A DNA stretch of 64,000 nt from Cryptosporangium sp044454545 (GCF_044454545.1 NZ_JBITDV010000012.1:124001-188000); one strand, 5' to 3'; positions 42,799-51,813 are shown, numbered from the stretch's first letter. The notes: generated by a model not told the origin, from the letters alone. A program made the numbers and translations.

Positions 42799-45174
42799 AT
42801 GAGCCCGACTGCCGCCTGGTCCGATCCGGCGTCGACGTCGAGCGGGCGGGCGCCACGTCGCCATCGTGTGGTGGCGGCAGCGTGGTGTCTCGCCGCCGTG
42901 CTCATGACCGTGCACGCGGCCTGGGTCTGGACCGGCCACGGCGAGACCTCCCCGGCGCGGCTCTGGTCGGACGGGGCGCCGTTCGCGGCGACGCTGCTGA
43001 TCGCCTGCGGGGTGACCGCTACCCGCGCGGTCACCAACCAGCACCAGCGCTGGGCCTGGATGTTCTTCGCGGTCGGCGTCGGACTCAACGGCTCGGGCTA
43101 CTTCATTTACGACGTCGTCGCCTGGGCCGGACGCGTGCCGAGCGCATCGCTCGCCGACATCGTCTGGTTTCCGGTGATTCCGCATTTCATTCTGGGCCTC
43201 TGGACGCTGGCCCGGGCGCGGGTCGGGTCGATGCGCACCGAGGTGTACGTGGGTGCGGCGGCGGTGGCGTTCCTCGCCGCGTCGCTGTTCGCCGCCGCGG
43301 TCGGCTCCTCGGTGCTGACCTGGGACACCGACGGGCCGATCGAATCGCTGGTCAACCTGTACTACCCGACGCTCGACATGGTGATGATCGGCTCGCTCGC
43401 CGCGGTCGCCACGCTGGCCGGCGGACGGCTCGGGCGGGCGTGGGGGTTCCTCGCCGCGGCCGTGGTACTGACCGCGGTCGGGGACGCCTGGCTGGCCCGC
43501 CTGGTCGCGCAGAACGGCACCGCCGTCGAGATGCTCGACCCGATCTGGTCGTACGCGGGCCTGCTGATCGCGGCGGCCGCCTGGCAGCGGCCGCACCGGC
43601 TCACGTACCGCCCGCTGGGGCTCGTCGAGTTGGCGACTCCGCTGGTCACCATGGTGCTCGCGGCGTCGGTGGTGGTCGGTGCCGCGCTGCTCACCCTGCC
43701 GGTCGTGGTCGTCGTGCTGGCCGCGATCGCGATCGCCTTCTCGGCGATCCGGCTGGCGCTCGGCCTGCATTCGATGCTCTCCGCCGCCGAGTTCCACCGG
43801 CTGGCGCTCTCGGACGACCTGACCGGCCTCTACAACCGGCGCGGGTTCCTCCAGGGTGTCGAGGAGGCGCTGGCCGGGCGTAAGCCGACGGCCGCGGTGC
43901 GCGCGGTGCTGATGCTCGACCTCGACCACTTCAAGGACATCAACGACGGGCTCGGTCATCAGACCGGCGACCGCGTGCTGGCCGCCGTCGGCACCCGGCT
44001 GGCCGACGCGCTGGAGCCCGACGACCTGGTCGCCCGCCTCGGCGGCGACGAGTTCGCGGTGCTCACCGCGGTATCCGCGGGCCAGTCGTTCGAGCAGGTC
44101 GTCGAACGCCTGTTCCGGGCCGTGCGGCAGCCGCTGCAGGCCGGCCGGATCGCGCTGCCGATCGACGTCAGCATCGGGGTGACGGTCGAGTCGGACGCGC
44201 CGGAGGGCACGCCGGCCGAGCGGGCGCTGGAACTGCTGCGCTGCGCGGACATGGCGATGTACCGGGCCAAGGCGGAGCGGCGCGGCTGGACCCGCTTCGA
44301 CCCGCTCGGGGCCGATCAGCAGCGGGACGCGCTCGAGCTGGCCGGCGAGCTGCGGACCGTGCTGACCGGTACGACTCCCGCGGTCCCGGCCTCGCCGGCG
44401 TCGAGTGCCGACTGCGGCTGGCTCGAGTTGCATTACCAGCCGTTGGTGGCGGTGTCGGGCCTGGAGGGGATCCGGTGCGAGGCGCTGGTCCGGTGGGTGC
44501 ACCCGCGGTACGGGATGGTGCCGCCGGACCGGTTCGTCGGGCTGGCCGAACGGACCGGGCTCGTGCCGTACCTGACCCGGCGCGTGCTGCAGATGGCGCT
44601 CGACCAGGTCGCGGTCTGGCGATCGGCCGGAGCGCCGGCGACGGTCTCGGTGAACCTGTCGGCGTCCGACATGGCGTCGCCGACGCTGATGGACGAGGTG
44701 CTCGACGGGTTGACGGCCCGGGGGCTGCCGCCCGAGGCGCTGACCGTCGAGATCACCGAGCAGACCGCGATCGGCGACCTGGATACCGGCCGGGACGCGC
44801 TGGCGGTGCTGCGGTCGGCCGGGATCGGGGTGGCGATCGACGACTTCGGGACCGGGTACTCGGCGCTGTCGTACCTGCAGCGGCTGCCGGCCACCGAGCT
44901 GAAGCTGGACCGGTCGCTGACCACGAAGATTCTCGAGGATCCGGCCGCGGCGGCGATCGTGCAGGCGTGCATCGACCTGGCTCACACGCTGGAGCTGGAG
45001 GTCGTGGCCGAGGGGATCGAGACGCAGGAACTCGCGGATGCGCTGGTGGATCGCGGGTGCGACTGGTTGCAGGGCTGGCTCTTCGGCCGTCCGGCCCCGG
45101 CCGGACCGCAGCCGGCGCACCCGGAGTACGTCCGGGAGACGCCGGCACCGGCCCGGGTGTCGACCGGCACGTAG
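42799..45174 (+). CDS. Membrane diguanylate cyclase / phosphodiesterase (GGDEF-EAL)
   Basis: A 791-residue protein. About eight membrane segments occupy residues 25-320. The GGDEF domain has an intact 'RLGGDEFAVL' (GGDEF at ~415-419). The inhibitory I-site Arg is replaced: the position five before the motif reads E-P-D-D, not R-x-x-D. The EAL domain keeps 'EALVRW' (~561), 'NLSASD', 'EITEQ', 'IDDFGTGYS', 'LKLDRS' and 'VAEGIET', so both c-di-GMP synthesis and breakdown look possible. The N-terminal membrane domain is probably a sensor of an unknown signal. ATG 42799 follows GGGAGGGG. It is a natural partner of PilZ proteins such as the MCP-PilZ receptor. Confidence 0.93.
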   Translation: MSPTAAWSDPASTSSGRAPRRHRVVAAAWCLAAVLMTVHAAWVWTGHGETSPARLWSDGAPFAATLLIACGVTATRAVTNQHQRWAWMFFAVGVGLNGSGYFIYDVVAWAGRVPSASLADIVWFPVIPHFILGLWTLARARVGSMRTEVYVGAAAVAFLAASLFAAAVGSSVLTWDTDGPIESLVNLYYPTLDMVMIGSLAAVATLAGGRLGRAWGFLAAAVVLTAVGDAWLARLVAQNGTAVEMLDPIWSYAGLLIAAAAWQRPHRLTYRPLGLVELATPLVTMVLAASVVVGAALLTLPVVVVVLAAIAIAFSAIRLALGLHSMLSAAEFHRLALSDDLTGLYNRRGFLQGVEEALAGRKPTAAVRAVLMLDLDHFKDINDGLGHQTGDRVLAAVGTRLADALEPDDLVARLGGDEFAVLTAVSAGQSFEQVVERLFRAVRQPLQAGRIALPIDVSIGVTVESDAPEGTPAERALELLRCADMAMYRAKAERRGWTRFDPLGADQQRDALELAGELRTVLTGTTPAVPASPASSADCGWLELHYQPLVAVSGLEGIRCEALVRWVHPRYGMVPPDRFVGLAERTGLVPYLTRRVLQMALDQVAVWRSAGAPATVSVNLSASDMASPTLMDEVLDGLTARGLPPEALTVEITEQTAIGDLDTGRDALAVLRSAGIGVAIDDFGTGYSALSYLQRLPATELKLDRSLTTKILEDPAAAAIVQACIDLAHTLELEVVAEGIETQELADALVDRGCDWLQGWLFGRPAPAGPQPAHPEYVRETPAPARVSTGT

Positions 45175-45206
45175 CCGCGGGGGCGGCCGGTCCGCGGGGT
45201 GCGCGC

Positions 45207-45212
45207 TACGGT
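45207..45212 (+). promoter_or_regulatory. Leaderless -10 box for the helicase-C3-domain gene
   Basis: TACGGT is followed after 6 bases by the GTG start at 45219 and there is no RBS. Confidence 0.5.
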
Positions 45213-45218
45213 GGCCGG

Positions 45219-47522
45219 GTGGACCAGTTGGTCGCGCACGTGCGCGGGCTCGACCGGGCCGCTCTCGCCTCGCTGCTGGCCGCGCGGCCGGACGCCGCCG
45301 CCTGGCCCGAGCCGCGCTCGCTCTCCGAGCTCGCCGAGCGGCTCTCCGCCGTCCATTCGGTGCAACGAGCGCTGGCCCGCGTCAGCCGGGCCGGGCTGCA
45401 GGTCGCCGAAGCGATGGCCGCGCTCGGCGGCCTCGCGTCCGAGGCCGGGCTGGCCCAACTGCTCGATGTGGACGCCACGCGCAGCGCGCTGTTCGACGAC
45501 ACGCTCGACGCGTTGCGCGAACTGGCCCTGCTGGTGCGCGACAGCGACGGCGACAGCGACGGGGGCCTTGCGCTGGCGGCACCGCTGCGGCTGCTGGGGG
45601 AACCACTGGGGCTCGGCGTCCGGCTCACCGACGCGCTGCCGCTGCTGGTCTCCGAGCGGCTCCGAGCGGTGGCCGAGGGCCTGGTAGCGAACCCGGCGAA
45701 GCGTAAGAGCCAGCTGTTCGACCAGGTGCGGGACGCACTCGCCGATCCCGAGGCGGTGCGGGCCTGGGTGGGCTCCGCGTCACCGGACGTGCAGCGCCTG
45801 CTCCACTCGCTGGCCTGGGACGGCCCGCGGCTGCGCGGCAACACCGAGCGGGCCCACCGTGGCGCCCCCGTCGACGAAGCGTTCGACCGGGGCATGCTGG
45901 CCCGGATCAGCTGGGACGACGTCGAGCTCCCGGGTGAGATCGGGCTCGCGCTCCGCGGGCCGGACTACCGCGCGCCGTTCAGCGCCGAGCCGCCGTCGCC
46001 GGTGTGCGGCGAAGTCGTCGAGGCCGACCTGATCGCGGCCGGCACCGCGGCCGTGACCCAGATCCTGGCGGACGCCGGGCGGCTGCTCGATCTCTGCGAC
46101 CGGACGCCGCTCGCGACGACGAAGACCGGGCGTCTCGCGGTGCGCGAGTTCCGGCGGGCCGCGAAGTCGCTCGGACTGACCGGGGACGCGCTCGACCGGT
46201 TGCTGGCCGTCGCGATGGCGGCCGGGTTGCTCGGGACCGTCGACGGCGAGATCACGCTGACCCGCACCGCGGACGCCTGGCGGGACGCCGAACCCGCGGC
46301 CCGGCTGGCGACGCTGCTCGCGGGCTGGTGGCCGGGCGCGGGCAGCGTGGCCGACGCCGTCCTGCGGCGGCACGTCCTCACGTACCTGGTCGAGCTGCCG
46401 GTCGGCGGGCGGGTGGACGACGTCGAGGCGCTGGCCGCGGTGCTGGCCTGGCGGTCGCCGATCGCGCTGGCGTCCACCCCGGCGGATCAGGAGACGGTGG
46501 CCGCGCGGACGGCGGCGGTGCTGGCCGACGCCGAGCGGCTCGGGGTGGTGGCGCTGGGGGCGGCGACCCCGCTGGCGCGGGCGCTCGTCGAGGGCCTGGC
46601 CGACGACCCGGACGCGCTCGCGTCGGCGTCCGAGGGGCTCGTGCCGGTGCCGGTGACCACCGTGACGTTCCAGTCCGATCTGTCCGCGGTGGTGTCCGGC
46701 GTCCCGGCCGCCGGGCTGGCGACGCTGCTCGACGGCACGGCCGAGCGGGAGGCGTCCGGGGCGGCGTCGACCTGGCGGTTCTCGCCGGCCGGCGTCCGGG
46801 CCGCACTGGACGCCGGGATCGACGCGGACGCGCTTCTGGACGGGCTGGCCGCGGTCGCGACCGCGGGGCTGCCGCAGGCGCTGGTGTACCTGGTCCGGGA
46901 CGTCGCCCGGCGACACGGGCACCTGCGGGTGGCGCCGGCCGCGAGCGTGGTCTGCGCGGACGATCCGGCGCTGCTCGCCGAACTGGTGGCGACGAAGGCG
47001 TTGAGCGGATTGCGGCTGCGCACGGTCGCGCCGGGCGTCCTGATCTCGGCGTCCGATCCCGACACGACGCTCGCCGTGCTCCGCGACGCCGGGTACGCCC
47101 CGACCGGTCTGACCGAAGGCGGGGGCACCCGGGTCGAACGCCGCACCCGGCGGCGGGCCGCCGCACCCGCCGTGGCCCCGTCCGGCGGAGCGTCGACCGT
47201 CGACGCCGAGGGGGTCGCCGACCGGCTGCTCGCCGCTCCGGCGATCGCGCTGCCGTTGCCGAGGCAGGCGGACAGTGACTCCGAGCGGATCGTGGCCCGC
47301 CGGGCCCAGGCGCTCTCCACCGGCGAGCGGGCCGCGCTGGTCGACGCGATCGAGACCGGTGGCCCGGTCCGTATCGACTACATCAGCGCCACCGGCGCCC
47401 CGACCAGCCGGATCATCGAGCAGGCGGAATTGACCGGCGACGCGGTCACCGCCCTCTGCCACCTGCGCAACGCGGAACGGATGTTCCTGCTCAGTCGCAT
47501 CCGGGCGGTCTCTCCGGCCTAG
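45219..47522 (+). CDS. Helicase-associated (Helicase_C_3/XPB-N-like) domain protein
   Basis: A 767-residue Ala/Leu-rich soluble protein. The overall pattern, including 'WPEPRSLSELAERLSA', winged-helix-like repeats and the final 'LVDAIETGGPVRIDYISATG', matches the large actinobacterial proteins annotated as helicase C-terminal or XPB/Ssl2-like N-terminal domain proteins (Rv0862c type). No Walker motifs are present, so it is not an active helicase by itself. Mycobacterial relatives lie next to an XPB-type helicase, which is not in this window. The last part resembles WYL-like ligand domains. The start is leaderless. Confidence 0.78.
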   Translation: MDQLVAHVRGLDRAALASLLAARPDAAAWPEPRSLSELAERLSAVHSVQRALARVSRAGLQVAEAMAALGGLASEAGLAQLLDVDATRSALFDDTLDALRELALLVRDSDGDSDGGLALAAPLRLLGEPLGLGVRLTDALPLLVSERLRAVAEGLVANPAKRKSQLFDQVRDALADPEAVRAWVGSASPDVQRLLHSLAWDGPRLRGNTERAHRGAPVDEAFDRGMLARISWDDVELPGEIGLALRGPDYRAPFSAEPPSPVCGEVVEADLIAAGTAAVTQILADAGRLLDLCDRTPLATTKTGRLAVREFRRAAKSLGLTGDALDRLLAVAMAAGLLGTVDGEITLTRTADAWRDAEPAARLATLLAGWWPGAGSVADAVLRRHVLTYLVELPVGGRVDDVEALAAVLAWRSPIALASTPADQETVAARTAAVLADAERLGVVALGAATPLARALVEGLADDPDALASASEGLVPVPVTTVTFQSDLSAVVSGVPAAGLATLLDGTAEREASGAASTWRFSPAGVRAALDAGIDADALLDGLAAVATAGLPQALVYLVRDVARRHGHLRVAPAASVVCADDPALLAELVATKALSGLRLRTVAPGVLISASDPDTTLAVLRDAGYAPTGLTEGGGTRVERRTRRRAAAPAVAPSGGASTVDAEGVADRLLAAPAIALPLPRQADSDSERIVARRAQALSTGERAALVDAIETGGPVRIDYISATGAPTSRIIEQAELTGDAVTALCHLRNAERMFLLSRIRAVSPA

Positions 47523-47550
47523 CCCGCTGACGGCGGCCGTTCACTCGCGA

Positions 47551-47600
47551 CAACTACTCACTGAGTGACTAGTTGCGCTTTCTATTCACTCAGTGAATAG
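47551..47600. promoter_or_regulatory. Two palindromic operators before the PadR-ABC operon
   Basis: A 25-bp near-palindrome centred on CTCACTGAGTGA covers 47551-47575. A 19-bp palindrome containing TATTCACTCAGTGAATA covers 47582-47600. Both share the core TCACT-N-AGTGA, 31 bp apart. They lie immediately before or over the PadR start, as expected for autoregulation. Confidence 0.7.
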
Positions 47601-47607
47601 TAGGAGC

Positions 47608-48150
47608 GTGTCCACGCCACAGGTACTCCTCGCGTTGCTGGCCTCGGGGGCCCGGCACGGTTACGACCTCAAGCGCGCGTACGACTCCCGGTTCCCGCAG
47701 GCGCGGCCACTCGCGTACGGGCAGGTGTATTCGACGCTCGAGCGGCTGACCCGCGACGGCCTCGCCGAGGAGGCCGGCGTCGAGCGCGTCGACGGCCCCG
47801 ACCGGACGGTTTTCGCGATCACCGAGGAGGGCCGCAAGTCACTCCACGACTGGCTCGACGTGGTCGAGCCCCCGGCTCCGCACGTCACGAACGCGCTGTT
47901 CACCAAGGTCGTCGCGGCGCTCCTGCTGGACGAGGCGGAAGACGGACTCGCCGTCACCTACCTGCGCGCCCAGCGCCGCGCTCACCTCGGCCGGATGCGC
48001 GACTTCACCGCGGCGAAGACCGCCGACGGCGCCTCGGTCGGCGCGGTGCTCGCCGCCGACTACGCGCTCGCGCACCTCGACGCCGACCTGCGCTGGATCG
48101 ACCTGACCCTGTCCCGGATGACTGCCCTACGCCAGGAGGTACGACCTTGA
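47608..48150 (+). CDS. PadR-family transcriptional regulator (ABC operon)
   Basis: A 180-residue regulator. The winged helix is clear: 'VLLALLASGARHGYDLKRAY', 'YGQVYSTLERLTRDGLAEE' and 'DRTVFAITEEG'. The C-terminal ~95 residues form the long dimerisation helix with Vir_C-type 'ALFTKVVAALLLDE'. GTG 47608 was preferred because relatives begin at this point; GTG 47593 would overlap the downstream palindrome. It probably represses its own operon until an exported compound binds. The stop overlaps the ATPase ATG by one base, so the three genes form one unit. Confidence 0.9.
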   Translation: MSTPQVLLALLASGARHGYDLKRAYDSRFPQARPLAYGQVYSTLERLTRDGLAEEAGVERVDGPDRTVFAITEEGRKSLHDWLDVVEPPAPHVTNALFTKVVAALLLDEAEDGLAVTYLRAQRRAHLGRMRDFTAAKTADGASVGAVLAADYALAHLDADLRWIDLTLSRMTALRQEVRP

Positions 48151-48935
48151 TGCCGAACTCCGCCGCCACCCGAGACGAGGCCGCCGAACCCGACGCTCCG
48201 GCTGTGCTCACCGCCACCGACCTGGTGAAATCGTTCGGCCGGACGCCGGCGTTGCGGGCCGTCTCGTGCGCGATCCGCCCGGGTGAGATCGTCGCGATCA
48301 CCGGCCCGTCCGGGTCCGGCAAGTCCACGCTCCTGCTCTGCCTGGCCGGCGTGATCCGGCCGGACGACGGCGAGGTCACGTTCGCCGGTCGGCGCATCGA
48401 CCGGCTGTCGGAAGCCGACCGGGCCCGGCTGCGCCGCACCGACCTCGGCGTGCTGTTCCAGTTCGGACAACTGGCCGGCGAGCTCACGATCGCCGAGAAC
48501 GTCGCGCTGCCGCTGCTGCTCGGTGGGGCCAAGCGGGCACCGGCCCTCGCGACGGCGTCGGCCTGGCTCGACCGGTTCGGGGTCGCGGACCTGGGCGGTC
48601 GCTACCCGGGGGAGATCTCCGGAGGCCAACAGCAGCGCGCGGCCGTTGCGCGTGCGCTGGTGACCGGTCCGCGGGTGCTGTTCGCGGACGAGCCGACCGG
48701 CTCGCTCGACTCGCTGGCCGGGGAGCAGTTGCTCACGCAGCTGACCCGGGTCGCCCGCGAGAACGGCACCGCGGTCCTGATCGTGACGCACGAGGCCCAG
48801 GTCGCGGCCTATGCGCAGCGCGAGATCGCGCTCTGGGACGGCGTCGTGGTCGACGACGGCCTGACCGTCGCCACTCGTGGCTCCCGCCTGCTCGGCGCGG
48901 ATGCCGACTCGAAACCCCACGAAGAGGAGGGCTGA
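48150..48935 (+). CDS. ABC transporter ATP-binding protein (MacB/LolD-like)
   Basis: A 261-residue ATPase. Walker A 'GPSGSGKST' lies near residues 51-59, the signature is 'ISGGQQQRAAVARAL', and Walker B is 'VLFADEPTGSLD', followed by 'IVTHEAQVAAYA'. The 'DEPTGSLDS' form is typical of LolD/MacB-type ATPases that pair with FtsX-fold permeases, as the next gene does. It works at the cytoplasmic membrane face. AGGAGGT lies about 10 bases before the ATG. It is co-transcribed with PadR upstream and the permease 3 bp downstream. Confidence 0.93.
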   Translation: MPNSAATRDEAAEPDAPAVLTATDLVKSFGRTPALRAVSCAIRPGEIVAITGPSGSGKSTLLLCLAGVIRPDDGEVTFAGRRIDRLSEADRARLRRTDLGVLFQFGQLAGELTIAENVALPLLLGGAKRAPALATASAWLDRFGVADLGGRYPGEISGGQQQRAAVARALVTGPRVLFADEPTGSLDSLAGEQLLTQLTRVARENGTAVLIVTHEAQVAAYAQREIALWDGVVVDDGLTVATRGSRLLGADADSKPHEEEG

Positions 48936-48938
48936 CCC

Positions 48939-50429
48939 ATGCGTCCCGAGGTAGTGCTCCGTCTCGCTGTCAGCGGCGGCCGACTCGACGGGCTCCGGAT
49001 CGGATTGACCGCGTTCGGCGGCCTGCTGGCCACCCTGTTGCTGCTCGCCGCGGCCACCGTCCAGGCCGTCAGCGGCACCGGCGACTACACCAATGGCCTG
49101 CTCGTCGAGCCGGGCCTGCGTCCCGGCGTGATCCTCGCGCTGATGCTGCTCGGGCTGCCGGTGCTCTCGTTCGTCGGGCAGTGCGTCCGGGTCGGCGCCC
49201 CGGCCCGCGACAAGCGGCTGGCCGACTTCCGGATGGCCGGTGCGACACCCGGCCAGGCCCAGAAGATCGCCGCGGCGGAGACCGGTGCGGCGGCCGCGGT
49301 CGGCACGGTGGTCGGGTTCTCGGTGTACTTCATCGGCCGGGCGGTGCTCGACCGGCCCGCACCGCGTCTGCTGCCGACCGACGTGCTGCCGTCCTGGTGG
49401 GTGCTGCTGGTCGCGGTCGTCGTCCCGGTGGGTGGCGCGCTGGTCGCCGCGCTGGCCCTGCGACGCAGCACGATGAGCGCGTTCGGGGTCGTCCGTAACC
49501 GCCCGTCCCGGCCGCCGCGCCTGCTGCCCGCGCTGCTGTTCGTCGGCGGGACGGCCGGGCTCGCCGGCATCGGGCTGATCCTCCGGGTGCTCGGCGGAGA
49601 CTGGGGCAAGTGGTGGGCGATGCTGATCGAGGTCGGGTTCCTGTTCGTCGCGCTGGCCGGGCTGGTCACCGGAGGGGCGTCGCTGTCGGCCGCGATCGGG
49701 CGCCGGGTCGCGTCCCGGGCGAGCAGCCCCGCGCTGCTGCTGGCCGGCCGCAGGCTCGTCGCCGACCCCTGGGCGGCCAGCCGGACGCTCGTGGCCGTGC
49801 TCGCGGCGGTGCTGGTCGGAGCCGGTGCGCTCGGCATCAGGGCGGTCTTCGCCGCCGACTGGGCCGGCCAGGTCGAGGTCGCCAGGCAGCTCGGTACTAC
49901 GACCGGCCCGCACGACCCGTTCTACGACCGGGCGTTCGCGCTGACCCAGCTCGCGGTCTGGATCGCGATCGTCGTCGCCGCCGGTGGACTGCTGGTCGCG
50001 ACGATCGAGCAGGTCGTGGAGCGACGCCGGACGCTGGCCGCGCTCTCCGCGCAGGGCACGCCGGCGGGCGTCCTGGCCAGGGCGCTGCTCTGGCAGACCG
50101 CGTTGCCGCTGGTGCCCGGCGTCGTCCTGGCGACGATCGTCGGCGGGGTCGCCGCCCGGGCGGTGTACGGCCAGTCAGGCACGTTCGAAGAGGAGGCCGG
50201 CCGGTCGTGCGTGCCGCCGTCCGGGGCGAACGTCCAGACCTGGTGCGACGAGTCGTCTCACTGGACACCCAGCCGGACGATCACGATCGAGCTGCACGGC
50301 CTGGTGCCGTGGGGTGGGCTGACCCTGCTGGCGGTCGGCGCGATCGCCACGACGCTGCTGGTCTGCGGACTGGGCCTGCTGGTACTGCGCCGGGCGATCG
50401 CGGTCGGTGAACTGCGCACCGCGTCCTAG
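48939..50429 (+). CDS. FtsX-like ABC transporter permease
   Basis: A 496-residue membrane protein with about ten hydrophobic segments. Two FtsX-fold halves are seen, one with 'PARDKRLADFRMAGATPGQAQKIAAAETG' in two parts and one with 'VVERRRTLAALSAQGTPAGVLARALLWQT'. The external loop near 405-440 has two Cys that may pair. Together with the ATPase it forms a MacB/FtsX-type transporter, probably for efflux of an antibiotic-like or lipid compound sensed by PadR. It starts 3 bp after the ATPase stop with GAGGAGGG just upstream. Its stop overlaps the convergent DinB-fold gene by 4 bp. Confidence 0.9.
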   Translation: MRPEVVLRLAVSGGRLDGLRIGLTAFGGLLATLLLLAAATVQAVSGTGDYTNGLLVEPGLRPGVILALMLLGLPVLSFVGQCVRVGAPARDKRLADFRMAGATPGQAQKIAAAETGAAAAVGTVVGFSVYFIGRAVLDRPAPRLLPTDVLPSWWVLLVAVVVPVGGALVAALALRRSTMSAFGVVRNRPSRPPRLLPALLFVGGTAGLAGIGLILRVLGGDWGKWWAMLIEVGFLFVALAGLVTGGASLSAAIGRRVASRASSPALLLAGRRLVADPWAASRTLVAVLAAVLVGAGALGIRAVFAADWAGQVEVARQLGTTTGPHDPFYDRAFALTQLAVWIAIVVAAGGLLVATIEQVVERRRTLAALSAQGTPAGVLARALLWQTALPLVPGVVLATIVGGVAARAVYGQSGTFEEEAGRSCVPPSGANVQTWCDESSHWTPSRTITIELHGLVPWGGLTLLAVGAIATTLLVCGLGLLVLRRAIAVGELRTAS

Positions 50430-51091
50430 AGCGAGCGCAGGTACGGAGCCAGGGCGGCGACCTCGGGAGAGGCCGGGGCGGTACGGCGGTAGAGCGCCAG
50501 CATCGTCCCGACGGGGTCGTCGCCCTGACTCACGCCGGCGAGCAGCGTCTCGCCGCCCGGCTTCAGCCAGGCCGAGAAGATCGGTGGATGGCCGTCCGGG
50601 CCGGGCGCACTGGTGCCCCGCAGGGCGAGCAGTGCCTCGTCGGCCGGTATCTCCCAGGTGCCGCCGGTCGTCTCGGCCAGATCGTGCCCGTGGATCAGCA
50701 GCTCACCCAGGATCACGGCGCTGACCGGCGTCACCGTGGTGCGACCTCCGCCGTGGAAGCGGAAGCTGAGGTCGGCGGGGAAGCTCTTCAGCACCTCGAA
50801 GCTCGCCGGTCCGTCCGCGTCGAGCAGGTCGGCGAGCACGGCCAGATCGCGCTCCGGCGTCTCGGCCAGGACGGTCGCGTTGAGTTCGGCGGTCTCCTCC
50901 GGGGTCTTGCTCCGGCGCCGGTCGCCGAGCGCCCGCCGGTAGACGGTCAGCACGTGCGCGACCAGATCCGCCGCCGACCAGTCCGGACACGCCGGGACGG
51001 TCCGGTCCGCGACGTCCGGGGGTGTGGCCCGCACCGCGTCGACGAAGCGACGGTGCGCCGCCTCGAGCGCTTTCTCGATCTGATTCCGCAC
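50426..51091 (-). CDS. Maleylpyruvate isomerase-type, mycothiol-dependent family protein (DinB fold)
   Basis: A 221-residue protein. 'PACPDWSAADLVAHVLTVYRR' is the hallmark of the MDMPI/TIGR03083 N-terminal four-helix bundle. 'ELLIHGHDLAETTG' supplies the second metal-binding His. Actinobacterial members use or bind mycothiol and a divalent metal; the substrate is usually unknown. It is cytosolic. The GTG start has GGAGA upstream. It is divergent from a second PadR gene across a 65-bp gap with two palindromes, so it is a likely target of that regulator, perhaps as a detoxification enzyme. Confidence 0.86.
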   Translation of the reverse strand: MRNQIEKALEAAHRRFVDAVRATPPDVADRTVPACPDWSAADLVAHVLTVYRRALGDRRRSKTPEETAELNATVLAETPERDLAVLADLLDADGPASFEVLKSFPADLSFRFHGGGRTTVTPVSAVILGELLIHGHDLAETTGGTWEIPADEALLALRGTSAPGPDGHPPIFSAWLKPGGETLLAGVSQGDDPVGTMLALYRRTAPASPEVAALAPYLRSL

Positions 51092-51103
51092 GGTGGTCTC
51101 CGA

Positions 51104-51144
51104 TGCTCAAGTCTGGAGCATCAGACTTACTCCAGTTTGGAGTA
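51104..51144. promoter_or_regulatory. Paired palindromes between the DinB-fold and second PadR genes
   Basis: TACTCCAGTTTGGAGTA (51128-51144) is a perfect inverted repeat with a 3-base centre. TGCTCAAGTCTGGAGCA (51104-51120) is a one-mismatch relative, 24 bp away. Both lie between divergent starts and are the likely binding sites of the PadR encoded at 51157. Confidence 0.7.
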
Positions 51145-51156
51145 CTGTCAAGCGCG

Positions 51157-51813
51157 ATGCCGACCGAACCCACCACCAGCTCCTTCGCGCTCCTCGGCTT
51201 GCTCGCGATTCGTCCGTGGGCCGCCTACGACCTCGCCCACCAGGCCAAACGCAGCATGCGGCTGTTCTGGCCGCGCAGCGAGGCGCACATCTACGCCGAG
51301 GTCAAACGCCTGGTGCGGTGGGAGTACGCGACCTCCACCACCGAACGCACCGGCAACCGCTCCCGCACCACCTACGCGATCACCCCGGTCGGCCGGGAGG
51401 CCCTGCGGGCCTGGCTCGCGACGCCCCCGGCCGGGCCGCAACTCGAGATCGAGGGGCTGCTCCGCCTGCTGCTCGCCGATCAGGGCGAGAAGGCCGACGC
51501 CCTGGAAGCGGTCCGGGCCACCCGCGAGTCGGTCGTCGAGACCGGCACGGTCGCCGTCAAGCAGTTCCGCGCGTATCTCGACGGCGGCGGCCCGTTCCCG
51601 GAGCGGGCCCACCTCGTCGTCCTGCTGGCCCGGTTCTACGGCGCCTTCGCCGAGACGATGCTCGACTGGTGCGACGCCGCCGAAGCCGAGATCTCCGGCT
51701 GGCCGGACGTGCACGGTGGCGGTCTGAGCGACGATTCCCGCCGCGCTCTGGGGGCAATGATCGAGCGTTTCGAGCGGAGGATGGCTCCGGCGCACACGAA
51801 CCGAGTCGAGTGA
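51157..51813 (+). CDS. PadR-family transcriptional regulator (second)
   Basis: A 218-residue regulator with a winged helix ('FALLGLLAIRPWAAYDLAHQ', 'HIYAEVKRLVRWEYA', 'RTTYAITPVGREALRAWL'). A C-terminal all-helical Vir_C-type dimer region follows ('GLLRLLLADQGEKADALEAV'). ATG 51157 lies 12 bp after the nearest palindrome with no obvious RBS. It probably controls itself and the divergent DinB-fold gene. It differs clearly in sequence and operator from the PadR of the ABC operon, so the two should not cross-regulate. Confidence 0.88.
   Translation: MPTEPTTSSFALLGLLAIRPWAAYDLAHQAKRSMRLFWPRSEAHIYAEVKRLVRWEYATSTTERTGNRSRTTYAITPVGREALRAWLATPPAGPQLEIEGLLRLLLADQGEKADALEAVRATRESVVETGTVAVKQFRAYLDGGGPFPERAHLVVLLARFYGAFAETMLDWCDAAEAEISGWPDVHGGGLSDDSRRALGAMIERFERRMAPAHTNRVE

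Noticed and set aside
45219..47522. Active helicase
   Set aside because: No Walker A or B motif is present; only the helicase-associated domains are recognisable.
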